Shown here one piece after another: positions 19,950-29,669 of a DNA stretch of 64,000 bases. The stretch comes from Lysinibacillus fusiformis. GTDB lineage: Bacteria; Bacillota; Bacilli; Bacillales_A; Planococcaceae. The notes below the pieces were generated by a model that ran no database searches, had not been told where the DNA came from, and saw nothing but the letters and a program-made list of their open reading frames with translations. The number at the start of each line of letters is the position of its first letter. Position 1 is the first letter of the stretch. The translations under genes were made by a program, and so were the position numbers. Location of the stretch: positions 248,001 through 312,000 of the forward strand of contig NZ_PYWL01000001.1 of NCBI RefSeq assembly GCF_003049525.1. The letters run 5' to 3'.

Positions 19950-21224
19950 TTATTCTTCATTATTTTGTAATTCTTTATCTAAACCATCAGCAAATAATCC
20001 ATAGACATATCGCTCTGCATCAAATGGCTGTAAATCGTCCATTTTCTCCCCAAGACCTACAAATTTCACAGGAATGTGTAATTTGTTACGGATTGCAAGT
20101 ACAATACCGCCTTTAGCTGTACCGTCCAGCTTTGTTAAAACGATACCTGTCACATTCGTTGCTTCTTTAAATGTTTGTGCTTGAACAAGGGCATTTTGAC
20201 CAGTTGTTGCATCTAACGCTAATAATACTTCATGTGGAGCACTTGGAATTTCACGGGAAATGACACGATGTACCTTTTCAAGCTCGTTCATTAAATTCAC
20301 TTTGTTTTGTAAGCGTCCTGCTGTATCACAAATTAACACATCTGCTTTTCTGTTTTTCGCAGCACGAATTGCATCATACATAACTGCCGCTGGATCAGAG
20401 CCCTCAGATTGTTTAATAACCTCACAGCCTACACGATCTCCCCACACTTGTAATTGATCGATAGCACCTGCACGGAATGTATCACCCGCAGCTAAAACAA
20501 CTGTTTTGCCTTGGGACTTGAGACGACGAGCGAGTTTACCAATTGTCGTTGTTTTCCCTACACCATTCACCCCAACAAATAGAATGACTGTCAGTTCACC
20601 ATCAGGCTGCATATTTAATTCAATTAAATCATCTTCACCTTGCTCATAAATTTCTACAAGCTTTTCAGAAATTAAAGTTTGGATACCATTTGTATCTTTT
20701 ATGTTTTTACGTTGTACCTCGAAACGTAATTTATCCATCAGTTCCATGACCGTTTCAAAACCAACATCGGCCTGTAATAAAAGATCCTCTAATTCCTCAA
20801 AGAAATCCTCATCCACTTTACGATAACGTGCAACAAGGTCGTTCACTTTTGATGTAAAGGAATTACGTGTTTTTTCAAGGCCCGCTTTAAATTTTTGCGT
20901 AATAGACCAAGCAGAAGGTTTTTTCTCCTCTGTTGGTTGTTCCTCAATAATTTGTACTTCTAGCTGCTCTTCTTCCTCTATTGGAGAAGGCGGCTCTAAA
21001 TCCTTTGTACCTTCGATGTCCGAAGATTGTTCGGATTCTGTAGTATCTTCAATTGGTGAGAATTGCTCAGAAGGTTCTTCAACAACAGTCTCAGTAGTGG
21101 CAGGTTCACCGCCTTCTTCTAATTCCTGTGGATGAGAATCTAAATCATGTTCAATGGCTTCTAGTTTTTCTTCGTCCGCTGGATTCCCCATCAATTTATC
21201 TTTTATACGTTTAAAAAAGCTCAT
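19950..21224 (-). CDS. ftsY: FtsY, SRP receptor GTPase
   Basis: Membrane-associated receptor for Ffh. The 424-residue protein has a long Glu-rich acidic N-terminal region (residues 15-105), longer than that of B. subtilis FtsY, then the N domain and a GTPase domain with GVNGVGKTTTIGKLA near 218, DTAGRLQNK near 305, TKLDGTAKGG near 365 and GLGEKMDDL near 395. It lies 2 bases after smc in the rncS-smc-ftsY operon. Confidence 0.97.
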   Translation of the reverse strand: MSFFKRIKDKLMGNPADEEKLEAIEHDLDSHPQELEEGGEPATTETVVEEPSEQFSPIEDTTESEQSSDIEGTKDLEPPSPIEEEEQLEVQIIEEQPTEEKKPSAWSITQKFKAGLEKTRNSFTSKVNDLVARYRKVDEDFFEELEDLLLQADVGFETVMELMDKLRFEVQRKNIKDTNGIQTLISEKLVEIYEQGEDDLIELNMQPDGELTVILFVGVNGVGKTTTIGKLARRLKSQGKTVVLAAGDTFRAGAIDQLQVWGDRVGCEVIKQSEGSDPAAVMYDAIRAAKNRKADVLICDTAGRLQNKVNLMNELEKVHRVISREIPSAPHEVLLALDATTGQNALVQAQTFKEATNVTGIVLTKLDGTAKGGIVLAIRNKLHIPVKFVGLGEKMDDLQPFDAERYVYGLFADGLDKELQNNEE

Positions 21225-21226
21225 CC

Positions 21227-24200
21227 TTATTTGCTCCTTTGCTCCGCAAGTACGGGTTCGTCTTCTAATTTTACTGATACAAGTTTTGATACGCCTGACT
21301 CCTGCATAGTTATACCATACAGGACATCCGCTCCCTCCATCGTTCCTTTACGATGTGTAATGACAATGAATTGTGTTTCACCACTAAACTTCTTCAAATA
21401 TTGGCTGTAGCGCACAACATTTGCTTCATCAAGGGCAGCCTCTACTTCATCGAGAATACAGAATGGGACAGGTCTTATATTTAAGATGGAGAATAATAAA
21501 GCGATCGCCGTTAGCGCACGTTCACCACCAGAAAGCAAACTTAAGTTTTGTAACTTTTTCCCTGGAGGCTGAGCAACAATGTCAATGCCTGTTTCCAGTA
21601 AATTTTGCGGATCAATTAGCACTAAATCGGCTTGCCCTCCACCAAACAATTCACGGAATACATGTTTAAATTGTTCGCGAATCGCATAGAACGTTTCGCT
21701 AAAGCGCATTGTCATTTCTTCATCCATTTCTTTAATGGCTTCATGCAATGTTTCTTGCGCCGCAAGTAGATCCTCTCGCTGTTCAGTTAAGAAAGTATGT
21801 CGTTCAAGCACTCTTTCATATTCTTCAATCGCGCCTAAATTAACAGGGCCTAGCTCTTCAATTGATTTTTTAAGCAATTTAACACGTCGACGTACAAATT
21901 CCTCATCTTCTATAGCCTGTGCTTCTTCTTCTGCCTCTTCAAATGTTAACTGATAATTCTCCTCGAGCTGAGCTGTGAAATTGTCCATTTCAAATTCAAC
22001 ACGATTTCGTTTCAACTCATTTGCACGTATCGCTTCAAGATACCCCTTATGGATACGTTGTAATTCCTTCAGCTGAGCCTCTAACGATGAAAGTTCATTC
22101 TGTTGCCCTACTTTTTCCTCTTTTTTCTGAGAAATTGTCTCTTGTAGCGCATCTCTTCTGTTCTTCCATGTCAACACCTGTTCATCGACCTCTTCATCAC
22201 TTAAATAATTTGTCGATTCATCAGATTGAAGCCACGATATTTCCTGAGAAATATTTTCAACTTTTTGTTGAGCTTTGTTTAATTGTAGGGCTAAGTCAGC
22301 TGTAGCTATTTGAACTTGTGACATTTGTTCTTGCATAACAGCTAATTGTGAGCGTTTTTCTGCCAATTGCTCACGTAATACATCTTTCTCTGTCTCACTT
22401 TGTAGCTTAACCTTACTTAATTGCTCAACGGTTTCATTGATTTCGATTAATTCTCCTGCAAGCGCACTTAAACGTTCCTCTGCTTCTTGCTTTTGAGCCA
22501 ATAATGACTCTTCACGTGTTTTAACATCCTGTGTTTCAGTCGAAGCAAAGGTTACTCTAGCCGATAAGCTTTTTTCTACAGCCTCTAGCTCACGTAAACG
22601 ACCCGCCTGCTGCATCTCATCTTTTCGTAATTGCTCCCCTTCAATCTTCAATAGCTCTACTTGATCTCGAAGTGTTGCTAGCTTTTCTTTTTCCGCTGCA
22701 ACAGCCTGTTCTGCACCATAAATGGAAGCTTGCAATGTCTCTAACTTAAGAATTAAACCATCTAATTCTGCTTTTCTTGTAAAGAGTGAAGATTGCTGTT
22801 TAAGGGCACCACCCGTTAACGAGCCCCCTGCATTAACAATATCTCCATCAAGTGTAACCACTCGATAACGGAATCCACATAATCTAGCAATTTGACTTGC
22901 CCCTTCAAGATTTGCTGCAACAATGACATTGCCTAGAAGATTTTCAACAATCGTTCGATTATCTTCATTAAAAGTCACTAACGCATCCGCCATCCGAATG
23001 AATGCTGGGTGCTCAGTTGCTAATTGGATAGTCGCTAAATTAATTTTACGTGATTTCATTACGGTTTTTGGTAAAAAAGTAGCACGCCCAGCTCGCTTTT
23101 GCTTTAGCCAATGAATAGCCTGTTGGGCATGGCGTTCATTAGTTGTAACAATATGCTGAGAGGCGGCTCCTAAAGCCGTTTCTATCGCTTGTGAGTATTT
23201 CCCCTCAACCTGGATTAATTCAGCTACAGCACCCTCAATACCTTGTAATTCACCTTTATCTCGTGCAAGCAGCACTTCTTTAACCCCTTGGAAAAACCCT
23301 GAAAAGTCAGCTTCAAGCTCCGCTAACGTATCTTTTCTAGCTTTTAGTTGCTGTTGATGCTGATAAGCCTTATAAAGCATATCTTGCTTTTCAGTAAAGG
23401 TAGAATTAACATTTTTCAACTGTATTTGTAAAGCTTCATATTGTTCTAGCTTTTCTTGTAAGTCATTTGTTGTTGAAGTATGTGCAGCTATTAGCTGTTC
23501 TTTTTCAGCAACAATTTGCATAAGCTCTTGCCCAATTTCATCAGTTTGGTCGGACATTCGTGTTGCCATAGCTTTTTGTTGAGCCAACTGCTGATCGATA
23601 TTTTTTAACTCATTTTTGATGGTCGCTTCTTCATTCAACGAATCGATATATCGGTTTTTTTGCTCCTCAATTTCTTGTTCGATTTCCGTTACGGAGCGAT
23701 TTAAAGATTGCTCTAACTGTTTAATGCTTTGTTTGAGCACCAACACGGCTTGTTGTTTTTCAGAAAATACGTCTTTTTTCTCCTGCTCCTGCATAAACAG
23801 TGCCTCTACTTCTGCTTTGGCCTCTTGTAATGACGTATTCAGCTGCTGTAATTGATTGGACGCATTTTGACGCTTTTCAGCCATTAGCGCCTTTCGTCCA
23901 TCCCAACGTTCTACCTCCATTGTGGCATTGACTAGGTCAGCTTGAGAAACATCCAAATATTCATCAAGTTCTTTTAATAGCTTGCGAATATTAGTTGTCT
24001 GTTTATCGAAAGTAGCAATATCTTGAGCTTGCTTTTGCTCTATCTCAGATAGGTTTGTGTACTCTTCTTTAAGCGCACGCAAAGATTGTGCACAATTTTT
24101 AAAATCATGCACAAGAATGGCAATATCAAAATCTTTTAGCTCAGTAGACATTTGTACATAGTCTCTTGCACTAGATGCTTGCATTTCAAGCGGTCCAAGT

Positions 24201-24802
24201 CGACTGTCTAATTCATGAAGAATATCTAATACACGATATAAATTCTCATCTGTCTCAACAAGCTTATGCTCTGCTTTTTTCTTTCTTATTTTATACTTTA
24301 ATACGCCAGCTGCCTCTTCAAAAATCGAACGACGGTCATCAGGTCGGCTATTTAAAATTTCATCGACACGACCTTGTGAAATTATAGAAAATGCCTCTTT
24401 TCCAAGCCCTGAATCCATAAACAAGTCCGTAATATCCTTCAGGCGACACTGCTGGTTATTTAATAAATATTCACTATCACCTGAACGGTATACGCGTCTT
24501 GTTACGCTGACCTCTGTATAGGAAAAAGCAAGTTGCTCGTCGGTATTATCTAATATTAGTGTTACCTCTGCAAAGTTGAGTGGCTTCCGAGAGTCACTCC
24601 CTGCAAAAATTACATCTTCCATCTTTGATCCACGTAACGACTTTGCCGATTGCTCACCAAGTACCCAACGTATTGCATCTGTGACATTACTTTTTCCACT
24701 GCCATTTGGTCCCACAACTGCTGTAACACCGGGTACAAAATCAATACCAATGCGCTCCGCAAATGATTTAAAGCCAATCACTTCTAGTCGTTTTAGGAAC
24801 AT
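21227..24802 (-). CDS. smc: Smc, chromosome condensation ATPase
   Basis: Core of the bacterial condensin that organises and segregates the chromosome with ScpA and ScpB. At 1191 residues it is full length. Walker A GPNGSGKSNVTDAIRW is near residue 32. Two long coiled coils flank the hinge (about residues 510-660, with FSGFFQGVKEVL and NAGGSLTGGA). The C-terminal head carries the signature LSGGERALTAIALL and Walker B ILDEVEAALDEANV. It is in the operon with rncS upstream (3-base gap) and ftsY downstream. Confidence 0.98.
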   Translation of the reverse strand: MFLKRLEVIGFKSFAERIGIDFVPGVTAVVGPNGSGKSNVTDAIRWVLGEQSAKSLRGSKMEDVIFAGSDSRKPLNFAEVTLILDNTDEQLAFSYTEVSVTRRVYRSGDSEYLLNNQQCRLKDITDLFMDSGLGKEAFSIISQGRVDEILNSRPDDRRSIFEEAAGVLKYKIRKKKAEHKLVETDENLYRVLDILHELDSRLGPLEMQASSARDYVQMSTELKDFDIAILVHDFKNCAQSLRALKEEYTNLSEIEQKQAQDIATFDKQTTNIRKLLKELDEYLDVSQADLVNATMEVERWDGRKALMAEKRQNASNQLQQLNTSLQEAKAEVEALFMQEQEKKDVFSEKQQAVLVLKQSIKQLEQSLNRSVTEIEQEIEEQKNRYIDSLNEEATIKNELKNIDQQLAQQKAMATRMSDQTDEIGQELMQIVAEKEQLIAAHTSTTNDLQEKLEQYEALQIQLKNVNSTFTEKQDMLYKAYQHQQQLKARKDTLAELEADFSGFFQGVKEVLLARDKGELQGIEGAVAELIQVEGKYSQAIETALGAASQHIVTTNERHAQQAIHWLKQKRAGRATFLPKTVMKSRKINLATIQLATEHPAFIRMADALVTFNEDNRTIVENLLGNVIVAANLEGASQIARLCGFRYRVVTLDGDIVNAGGSLTGGALKQQSSLFTRKAELDGLILKLETLQASIYGAEQAVAAEKEKLATLRDQVELLKIEGEQLRKDEMQQAGRLRELEAVEKSLSARVTFASTETQDVKTREESLLAQKQEAEERLSALAGELIEINETVEQLSKVKLQSETEKDVLREQLAEKRSQLAVMQEQMSQVQIATADLALQLNKAQQKVENISQEISWLQSDESTNYLSDEEVDEQVLTWKNRRDALQETISQKKEEKVGQQNELSSLEAQLKELQRIHKGYLEAIRANELKRNRVEFEMDNFTAQLEENYQLTFEEAEEEAQAIEDEEFVRRRVKLLKKSIEELGPVNLGAIEEYERVLERHTFLTEQREDLLAAQETLHEAIKEMDEEMTMRFSETFYAIREQFKHVFRELFGGGQADLVLIDPQNLLETGIDIVAQPPGKKLQNLSLLSGGERALTAIALLFSILNIRPVPFCILDEVEAALDEANVVRYSQYLKKFSGETQFIVITHRKGTMEGADVLYGITMQESGVSKLVSVKLEDEPVLAEQRSK

Positions 24803-24805
24803 CTT

Positions 24806-25570
24806 TTAAGCCTCCTCTTTCGCAGCTTCTTCTCGCATCATTCGCATCGCACATTGTGCAGCTTGCTGCTCGGCTTCTTTTTTCGATTTTCCCCGACCTA
24901 TACCAAGCTCTTGTCCGTTCAGTAAGACGCTTGACACAAAGGTACGATTATGTGCAGGACCTTTTTCATCAATGATTTCATAATGAAGAAGTCCATTATT
25001 CGTTTGCTGTACCATTTCTTGCAATTGGCTTTTAAAATCCATCACATGCGAAAAAGCACCGACTTCTACTTTTGGGAACACGATACGTTCTAAAAAAGAC
25101 ACGACCGTTTGTAAATCCTGATCTAAATATAGGGCACCTACAAATGACTCAAACACATCTGCAAGTAGTGCTGGGCGTTCCCGTCCACCTGTTAATTCTT
25201 CACCTTTTCCAAGTAAAACAAAGCGACCAAAGCCTAGTTCATTCGCAAAAATAACTAGAGATGGTTCACAAACAATGGATGCTCGTAACTTTGTTAACTC
25301 ACCCTCGCTCATATTCGGGTATTTCTCAAAAAGATATTTAGAAACAGACAGTTCAAGTACTGCGTCTCCTAAAAATTCAAGACGCTCATTATCCGTAAAT
25401 AACTTACGGCGATGCTCATTCACATAAGATGAATGCGTGAATGCTTGATACAATAAATTTTTATTAACAAATGTGATATTTAATTCATGCTGTAACAGCT
25501 CGAATTGATTGCGTACTTTTTCAGGAAGTACGCCAGATTTCTGCATAGTTCCTTTTCTTTTCATAGCCAT
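24806..25570 (-). CDS. rncS: Ribonuclease III
   Basis: Cuts double-stranded RNA in rRNA and SRP RNA maturation and antisense control. The 254-residue protein has the RNase III domain signature [17 protein letters not shown] near residue 60, with acidic metal ligands again at [11 protein letters not shown], and a C-terminal double-stranded RNA-binding domain (about 175-245, ending [16 protein letters not shown]). AGGAAGG lies about 12 bases from the ATG. A good promoter is directly upstream, with a CodY-box-like site beyond it. Confidence 0.97.
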   Translation of the reverse strand: MAMKRKGTMQKSGVLPEKVRNQFELLQHELNITFVNKNLLYQAFTHSSYVNEHRRKLFTDNERLEFLGDAVLELSVSKYLFEKYPNMSEGELTKLRASIVCEPSLVIFANELGFGRFVLLGKGEELTGGRERPALLADVFESFVGALYLDQDLQTVVSFLERIVFPKVEVGAFSHVMDFKSQLQEMVQQTNNGLLHYEIIDEKGPAHNRTFVSSVLLNGQELGIGRGKSKKEAEQQAAQCAMRMMREEAAKEEA

Positions 25571-25607
25571 TGAACAAATCTGCCTTCCTAATAGTTTCTA
25601 CCGTTTT

Positions 25608-25636
25608 AGTGTACCTTTTTCAAAGCGTTTATGCAA
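25608..25636 (-). promoter_or_regulatory. Sigma-A promoter for rncS-smc-ftsY
   Basis: On the minus strand, TTGCAT (25631-25636), a 17-base spacer, then TACACT (25608-25613), 37 bases ahead of the rncS ATG. Confidence 0.65.
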
Positions 25637-25668
25637 AAGTATTTCGGCTTAAACACAATATTTTGGAA

Positions 25669-25683
25669 AATTTTTAGAAAATT
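25669..25683. promoter_or_regulatory. CodY-box-like sequence upstream of rncS
   Basis: The 15-mer AATTTTTAGAAAATT matches the CodY consensus AATTTTCWGAAAATT at 14 of 15 positions. It lies 33 bases upstream of the rncS -35 element. The surrounding 25571-25762 is AT-rich and contains no gene. Binding is inference. Confidence 0.4.
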
Positions 25684-25762
25684 TATTTCAAATTCAATAA
25701 AGCCTTGGCACATTTGCGTCCGAATCGATCTTCGGAATATAAATCCACTGTATAATTGACAC

Positions 25763-25810
25763 AAAAAAGGGACGTCCATAGATCGTAAACCGATCTATTT
25801 CGTCCCCTTT
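25763..25810 (-). terminator. Rho-independent terminator downstream of acpP
   Basis: Bipartite hairpin: GGGACG/CGTCCC outer stem (25769-25774 with 25801-25806) and an 8-bp inner stem (25778-25785 with 25791-25798), followed on the minus strand by TTTTTTGTG. It is 155 bases past acpP; the space between (25811-25965) has no recognisable gene. Confidence 0.85.
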
Positions 25811-25965
25811 GAATACATCTTTGTCTATTAGATCTGCTTCTTTGTAAAGAAAAGCAGTAAACTATTTCTCTTTATTCAACCAATCATAAATACGATTTGT
25901 ATAATTACGATAACCATTACACCTATAAGGGTGATAAATTTCTGCTAAATAAAGTATAAACGAAA

Positions 25966-26211
25966 TTAGTTAATTTTACTTTCGATGTATGAAATTGCAG
26001 AACCTACTGTTGAGATTTTTTCAGCATCTTCATCAGAAATTTCCATATCGAATTCGTCTTCAAGCTCCATTACAAGCTCAACTACGTCTAATGAGTCAGC
26101 ACCTAAATCATCACGGAAAGAAGCTTCAAGTGTTACTTCGCTTTCTTCAACACCTAAACGGTCCACGATTACTTTTGTTACGCGTTCTAATACTGTAGAC
26201 AAATGATTCAC
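25966..26211 (-). CDS. acpP: Acyl carrier protein
   Basis: Carries growing acyl chains on a phosphopantetheine arm. The 81-residue acidic protein has the attachment Ser in [18 protein letters not shown] at about residue 40. AGGGGAGG lies upstream. It follows fabG by about 50 bases in the fapR-plsX-fabD-fabG-acpP cluster, as in B. subtilis. Confidence 0.98.
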   Translation of the reverse strand: MNHLSTVLERVTKVIVDRLGVEESEVTLEASFRDDLGADSLDVVELVMELEDEFDMEISDEDAEKISTVGSAISYIESKIN

Positions 26212-26260
26212 CTCCCCTCAAATGATTATACAGAAAATTAGCGCCTATGCCTAATTCAAA

Positions 26261-27007
26261 TTACATGACCATACCACCGTCTATATGAAGTGTTTGTCCT
26301 GTCATATAGTTAGCGTCTTCAGATGCAAGGAAAACAACTGCCTTAGCAATATCTTCCGGCTGCCCTAGTTTCGCAAGTGGGATTTGTGTTAACATCCCTT
26401 GTTTAATATCTTCTGGTAACTGATCAGTCATTTCTGTTTCAATAAAGCCAGGTGCAATAGCGTTGACTAAAATATTACGTGACGCTAATTCCTTCGCAGT
26501 TGTTTTAGTTAACCCAATAACACCTGCTTTAGCTGCAACATAGTTTGCTTGGCCCGCATTTCCAGCTACGCCAACAATCGATGAAATATTGATAATACGA
26601 CCGGCACGCTGCTTCATCATTTGGCGTGTTACCGCTTTGGTACATAGGAAAACACCCTTAAGATTCGTATCTAATACATCATCCCATTCATCTTCCTTCA
26701 TGCGCATAAGTAAATTATCTCTTGTAATACCAGCATTATTCACTAAAATATCAAGGGAGCCAAATGTTTTCACAGCAGTATCCATTAAGGCTGTCACTTC
26801 TTCTGTTTGAGAAACGCTAGCTTGTACAGCAATTGCCTCGCCACCGCCCTCTTGAATCATAGCAACTACTTCTTCAGCTTTTGCTTGCGAGCCGCTATAG
26901 TTCACGACAACTTTTGCACCCTCGTCAGCAAGCTTTAATGCAATAGCACGACCAATTCCTCGTGAAGCTCCTGTTACAACAACTACTTTTCCTTCAAGTT
27001 TACGCAT
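26261..27007 (-). CDS. fabG: 3-oxoacyl-[ACP] reductase FabG
   Basis: NADPH-dependent reduction of 3-ketoacyl-ACP in fatty acid elongation. Classical 248-residue short-chain dehydrogenase: cofactor motif [12 protein letters not shown] near residue 12, NNAG near 88, catalytic Ser in NISSIVG near 138, and Tyr/Lys in YVAAKAG near 151. The start overlaps the fabD end by 8 bases, indicating coupling. Confidence 0.97.
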   Translation of the reverse strand: MRKLEGKVVVVTGASRGIGRAIALKLADEGAKVVVNYSGSQAKAEEVVAMIQEGGGEAIAVQASVSQTEEVTALMDTAVKTFGSLDILVNNAGITRDNLLMRMKEDEWDDVLDTNLKGVFLCTKAVTRQMMKQRAGRIINISSIVGVAGNAGQANYVAAKAGVIGLTKTTAKELASRNILVNAIAPGFIETEMTDQLPEDIKQGMLTQIPLAKLGQPEDIAKAVVFLASEDANYMTGQTLHIDGGMVM

Positions 27008-27953
27008 TGATTGACCACTCCTTTGACGCTTCTAAAACCGCTTCTAGTGATGCCTCATCATAGACACAATAGGCAGTAACAGAGCGATCGATTTTTTTCA
27101 AGAGACCACTTAATACTTTACCTGGGCCACATTCAATAAAGACATCCACACCTTGTGCAATCATTTCGCGCATAGAGGCCTCCCATTGTACAGCACTATA
27201 AACCTGTTCAACAAGCTCTTGTTGAATGGCTGGAACATCCGTTAACTCCTTCGCCATAACGTTCCCTACAACAGGAATTTGCGGAGCAGCTAAAGTAACA
27301 TCCGCCAACACCGCTTTCAACTTCTCTGACGATGGTCGCATTAGCTCAGAATGGAATGGACCACTTACAACTAATGATATAGCACGCTTAGCCCCTGCTT
27401 CTTTTGCAGCGCTTGATGCCTTCTCAACACCCTCTTTTGTACCTGAAATAACGATTTGACCCGGACAATTAACATTGGCTACCTGCACAGGTTCCCCTGC
27501 TGCTGACACTTGCTCAGTTACTTCATTTAACGCTTCTAATTCCATGCCTAAAATGGCTGCCATAGCACCTTGTCCAGCAGGTACAGCTTCATTCATATAT
27601 AGACCACGTTTATGCACAATCTTCACTGCATCTTCAAAGGACATGACACCCGCTATGACCAATGCGCCATATTCTCCAAGAGAGTGACCTGCTGCATAAT
27701 GAGGTTGAATTCCTGCTGCACGTAGCTTCTCTGCTACCATTACCCCAGTAGTAAGTAGTGCTGGCTGAGCATGATATGTTAATGTTAATTCCTCTACTGG
27801 ACCTTCTAACATAAGCTTAGATAGCTCCAATTCAAGAGCTTGATCTGCACGATCATAGAAGGCTCTACTTTCCGCAGCATTTTCAACAAACTCTTGCCCC
27901 ATTCCTACTACTTGCGAACCTTGTCCTGGAAAAATAAATGCAATTTTCGTCAT
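27000..27953 (-). CDS. fabD: Malonyl-CoA:ACP transacylase FabD
   Basis: Moves malonyl from CoA to ACP to feed fatty acid synthesis. The 317-residue protein has the N-terminal [12 protein letters not shown], nucleophile Ser in [10 protein letters not shown] near residue 90, and catalytic His in SGPFHSELM near 200. It lies between plsX (18-base gap) and fabG. Confidence 0.97.
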   Translation of the reverse strand: MTKIAFIFPGQGSQVVGMGQEFVENAAESRAFYDRADQALELELSKLMLEGPVEELTLTYHAQPALLTTGVMVAEKLRAAGIQPHYAAGHSLGEYGALVIAGVMSFEDAVKIVHKRGLYMNEAVPAGQGAMAAILGMELEALNEVTEQVSAAGEPVQVANVNCPGQIVISGTKEGVEKASSAAKEAGAKRAISLVVSGPFHSELMRPSSEKLKAVLADVTLAAPQIPVVGNVMAKELTDVPAIQQELVEQVYSAVQWEASMREMIAQGVDVFIECGPGKVLSGLLKKIDRSVTAYCVYDEASLEAVLEASKEWSINA

Positions 27954-27971
27954 TTGAATAGTCCCCTTTGT

Positions 27972-28964
27972 CTAATCAATTTCTATGTGGCGTACTGTCT
28001 CTGTAATTGTCGAAATAACAGTATGTTCTACCATTGTGTTTGCTTGGCGGATAGCACTAAAAATCGCTTTCGCATTAGATGATCCATGCGCCTTTATAAC
28101 GGGTGCTTGTAAGCCAAACAATCCAGCACCACCATATTCTGTATAGTCCATTTTATGTTTTAAGTCACGTAAATTATTTTTCATAAGGACAGCTGAGATC
28201 TTCGTTTTTGTTGAAGACATAAACGCCTCTTTTAACATTGAAAATAAAGCACCTGCAGTACCTTCAATTGACTTCAGCACCATATTTCCTGTAAAGCCAT
28301 CCGTAACAACGACATCAGCTACTCCTTCAAGTAAATCACGTGCCTCTACATTACCAATAAAATTCAAATCCGCTTCCTTTAATAAATCAAAGGCTGCTTT
28401 TGTTAATTCATTTCCTTTTTTATCTTCTGTACCGATATTTAATAGGCCGATTCTAGGTTTTTGTAGGCCGCCAACTTTCTTCGCATAAATATCGCCCATA
28501 ATAGCATATTGCACTAAATGTTCTGGACGGGCATCTGCATTTGCACCTAAATCAAGCATTAAAAAGCCCTTACCATCAAGTGTTGGTAATGTCGTAGCTA
28601 AAGCTGGTCGAGCAATTCCCTCAATACGACCTACTTTAAATAAACCGCCTGCCATTAAAGCACCTGTATTTCCTGCTGACAGGCAAGCCTCTGCTCTACC
28701 CTCATCCACTGCGTCCATCATGCGCGCCATGGAAGAATCCTTTTTTCTACGAACAGCACGTGCTGGATCGTCCGTTCCTTCAACGACTTCCTCACAATGT
28801 ACGATCGTTAATCGATCATGTTGTTTTAAAAATGGCTCGAGCTTCTCTTGCTGTCCATATAATTGAATTTCTAAATTTGGAATTTGCTCTAATGCTAAGA
28901 GTGCACCTTCAATTACTGATTTTGGTGCATTGTCTCCACCCATTCCATCAAGCGCTAATTTCAT
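27972..28964 (-). CDS. plsX: PlsX, phosphate acyltransferase
   Basis: Makes acyl-phosphate from acyl-ACP, the donor for PlsY in phospholipid synthesis. The 330-residue protein starts [20 protein letters not shown]. Further family motifs are [28 protein letters not shown], and [13 protein letters not shown]. It starts 2 bases after fapR, so the two are cotranscribed and share the FapR operator. Confidence 0.97.
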   Translation of the reverse strand: MKLALDGMGGDNAPKSVIEGALLALEQIPNLEIQLYGQQEKLEPFLKQHDRLTIVHCEEVVEGTDDPARAVRRKKDSSMARMMDAVDEGRAEACLSAGNTGALMAGGLFKVGRIEGIARPALATTLPTLDGKGFLMLDLGANADARPEHLVQYAIMGDIYAKKVGGLQKPRIGLLNIGTEDKKGNELTKAAFDLLKEADLNFIGNVEARDLLEGVADVVVTDGFTGNMVLKSIEGTAGALFSMLKEAFMSSTKTKISAVLMKNNLRDLKHKMDYTEYGGAGLFGLQAPVIKAHGSSNAKAIFSAIRQANTMVEHTVISTITETVRHIEID

Positions 28965-28966
28965 TA

Positions 28967-29545
28967 TTACTCACCCTTACCTTTCGTACGGTACATATCA
29001 AATTCACCAACAAAAACGGTTTCACCATTCACAGTAGATGTTACCTCGACTTTTGTCCGATGATTTTTATCATCTCGTCCGACAACAATCGCTTTTGTAA
29101 TAACACGATTTCCAGCACGAACAGGTTTCACAAACGTAATAGTAGAATGTACTGTCAATGCTAGTTCATCGTTAATAACGGCTACCGCTAAGGAGTTTGC
29201 TTGCGCGAACAAATGATGTCCTCGTGCGATGCCGTTGCGCTGGAAAACATGTTCTTCTTTCACATCAAAAATCGAAAGTGCTCGATTATCTAATTCAATA
29301 TCAACAATTTCTCCGATGATCTCATCAATCGGTAGAGATTTTACTTCATTTTCATAGTTTTTTGAAGCGACATCTTTAATACGCTCTCGTAATTCTGGTA
29401 TGGATAATTCCATACGATCTAAACGAATTGTTTGAACACTTACCTGAAACTGTGTTGCTAGCTGTTCATCTGTGACGAATGGATTTTCAGCTATCGTTTC
29501 AGATAGTAGTCGCTGTCGTTCTTTTTTTGTTCGTCTCAACATCAT
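28967..29545 (-). CDS. fapR: FapR, malonyl-CoA-responsive repressor of lipid synthesis
   Basis: Represses fatty acid and phospholipid genes and is released by malonyl-CoA. The 192-residue protein has an N-terminal helix-turn-helix ([20 protein letters not shown], about residues 25-44) and a C-terminal hot-dog domain that binds malonyl-CoA ([15 protein letters not shown] near 120, [14 protein letters not shown] near the end). The start has AAAGGTGG about 7 bases upstream. A FapR operator and promoter lie immediately ahead, indicating autoregulation of fapR-plsX-fabD-fabG. Confidence 0.96.
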   Translation of the reverse strand: MMLRRTKKERQRLLSETIAENPFVTDEQLATQFQVSVQTIRLDRMELSIPELRERIKDVASKNYENEVKSLPIDEIIGEIVDIELDNRALSIFDVKEEHVFQRNGIARGHHLFAQANSLAVAVINDELALTVHSTITFVKPVRAGNRVITKAIVVGRDDKNHRTKVEVTSTVNGETVFVGEFDMYRTKGKGE

Positions 29546-29566
29546 TCGCCACCTTTTGAGTTGTTA

Positions 29567-29583
29567 TTAGCACTTGGTACTAA
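29567..29583. promoter_or_regulatory. FapR operator
   Basis: 17-base imperfect palindrome TTAGCACTTGGTACTAA (arms TTAGCAC and GTACTAA, one mismatch), matching the TTAGTAC-type FapR site. It begins 4 bases downstream of the -10 box of fapR and ends 21 bases before the ATG, so bound FapR would cover the transcription start. Confidence 0.85.
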
Positions 29584-29587
29584 TATC

Positions 29588-29616
29588 AGTATATAGAGGT
29601 TAAAAAAAGAATGCAA
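29588..29616 (-). promoter_or_regulatory. Sigma-A promoter for fapR
   Basis: On the minus strand, TTGCAT (29611-29616), a 17-base spacer, then TATACT (29588-29593). The -35 lies inside the descending arm of the recG terminator hairpin and its U-tract falls in the spacer. Confidence 0.75.
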
Positions 29617-29645
29617 GACTTGTTTTGAAATCAAGTCCTGCATTC
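29602..29645 (-). terminator. Rho-independent terminator downstream of recG
   Basis: 14-bp stem (29609-29622 with 29632-29645, one G-U on the minus strand), 9-base loop, followed by TTTTTTT (29602-29608). It lies 24 bases past recG and overlaps the fapR promoter. Confidence 0.9.
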
Positions 29646-29669
29646 TCCGCATGAATCATCATACAATTA

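Noticed and set aside
25862..25965. Short protein-like minus-strand frame after acpP
   Set aside because: About 35 codons, no start codon with ribosome-binding site, no recognised match; read as AT-rich spacer.
25985..26206. Ser-rich plus-strand frame opposite acpP
   Set aside because: Reverse complement of Glu/Asp codons gives Ser/Leu runs; no gene evidence.
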